Part shown: positions 15,689-15,710 of the stretch, one piece after another | Layout of the letters: each line of letters begins with the position of its first letter | How positions within the stretch are numbered: the stretch's first letter is position 1 | Assembly: GCA_027577415.1 (NCBI GenBank) | Contig: JANBQS010000542.1 | Span: 1 to 15,710, forward strand | Reading direction: 5' to 3' | Origin: Coemansia sp. RSA 922 | Lineage: Eukaryota > Kickxellomycota > Kickxellomycetes > Kickxellales > Kickxellaceae | Length of the DNA: 15,710 bases | Notes under the pieces: model-generated | Seen by the model: only the letters and a program-made list of their open reading frames with translations | Database searches by the model: none | What the model was told of the DNA's origin: nothing | Position numbers and translations under genes: made by a program

Positions 15689-15710
15689 AGTCGCGTTCCT
15701 AGTCTTTTTT

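Overview
The window looks like nuclear DNA of a fungus. The reasons are: spliceosomal introns with GTAAGT/GTAAGA donors and TAG acceptors in two genes; a eukaryotic tRNA-Gly with internal A and B boxes and no encoded CCA; TATA boxes about 120 bases upstream of start codons; and a fungal-type D-3-phosphoglycerate dehydrogenase. An animal-like tyrosine aminotransferase, where ascomycetes and basidiomycetes usually rely on Aro8/Aro9-type enzymes, points by inference to an early-diverging, non-Dikarya fungus. Kickxellomycotina would be a guess only.

Layout. 1-1322: two tandem + strand genes for about 80-residue proteins of unknown function, both readable as small ubiquitin-like (beta-grasp) folds. 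1625-6020: three intronless genes, namely MRD1 (pre-rRNA processing), an acidic-tailed protein that may be a Mediator Med2/Med29-type subunit, and a convergent gene for a Rogdi/Rav2-family protein (V-ATPase assembly). 6333-8999: an accessory island of two divergent, AT-rich small genes (122 and 116 residues) whose upstream regions are clear inverted copies of each other, with a tRNA-Gly(GCC) gene and about 1 kb of non-coding DNA between the arms. 9322-14879: four minus-strand genes, namely tyrosine aminotransferase (3 exons), an EFM4/METTL10-type eEF1A lysine methyltransferase, the SAGA/TREX-2 subunit Sus1/ENY2, and 3-phosphoglycerate dehydrogenase (3 exons, first step of serine synthesis). 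14880-15710 is non-coding and probably carries the PHGDH promoter and, at the right edge, the promoter of a + strand gene lying outside the window.

The housekeeping genes have unrelated jobs (ribosome biogenesis, V-ATPase assembly, translation-factor methylation, transcription/export, amino-acid metabolism). The part that stands out is the small-gene set: four short genes in two families. Three have a TATAAAAA box and one a TGTAAAAA variant, always 117-123 bases before the start codon. In the divergent pair the promoters are far better conserved than the proteins, and one promoter has an expanded 12-base tandem array built on a TACGTCA-like bZIP motif.
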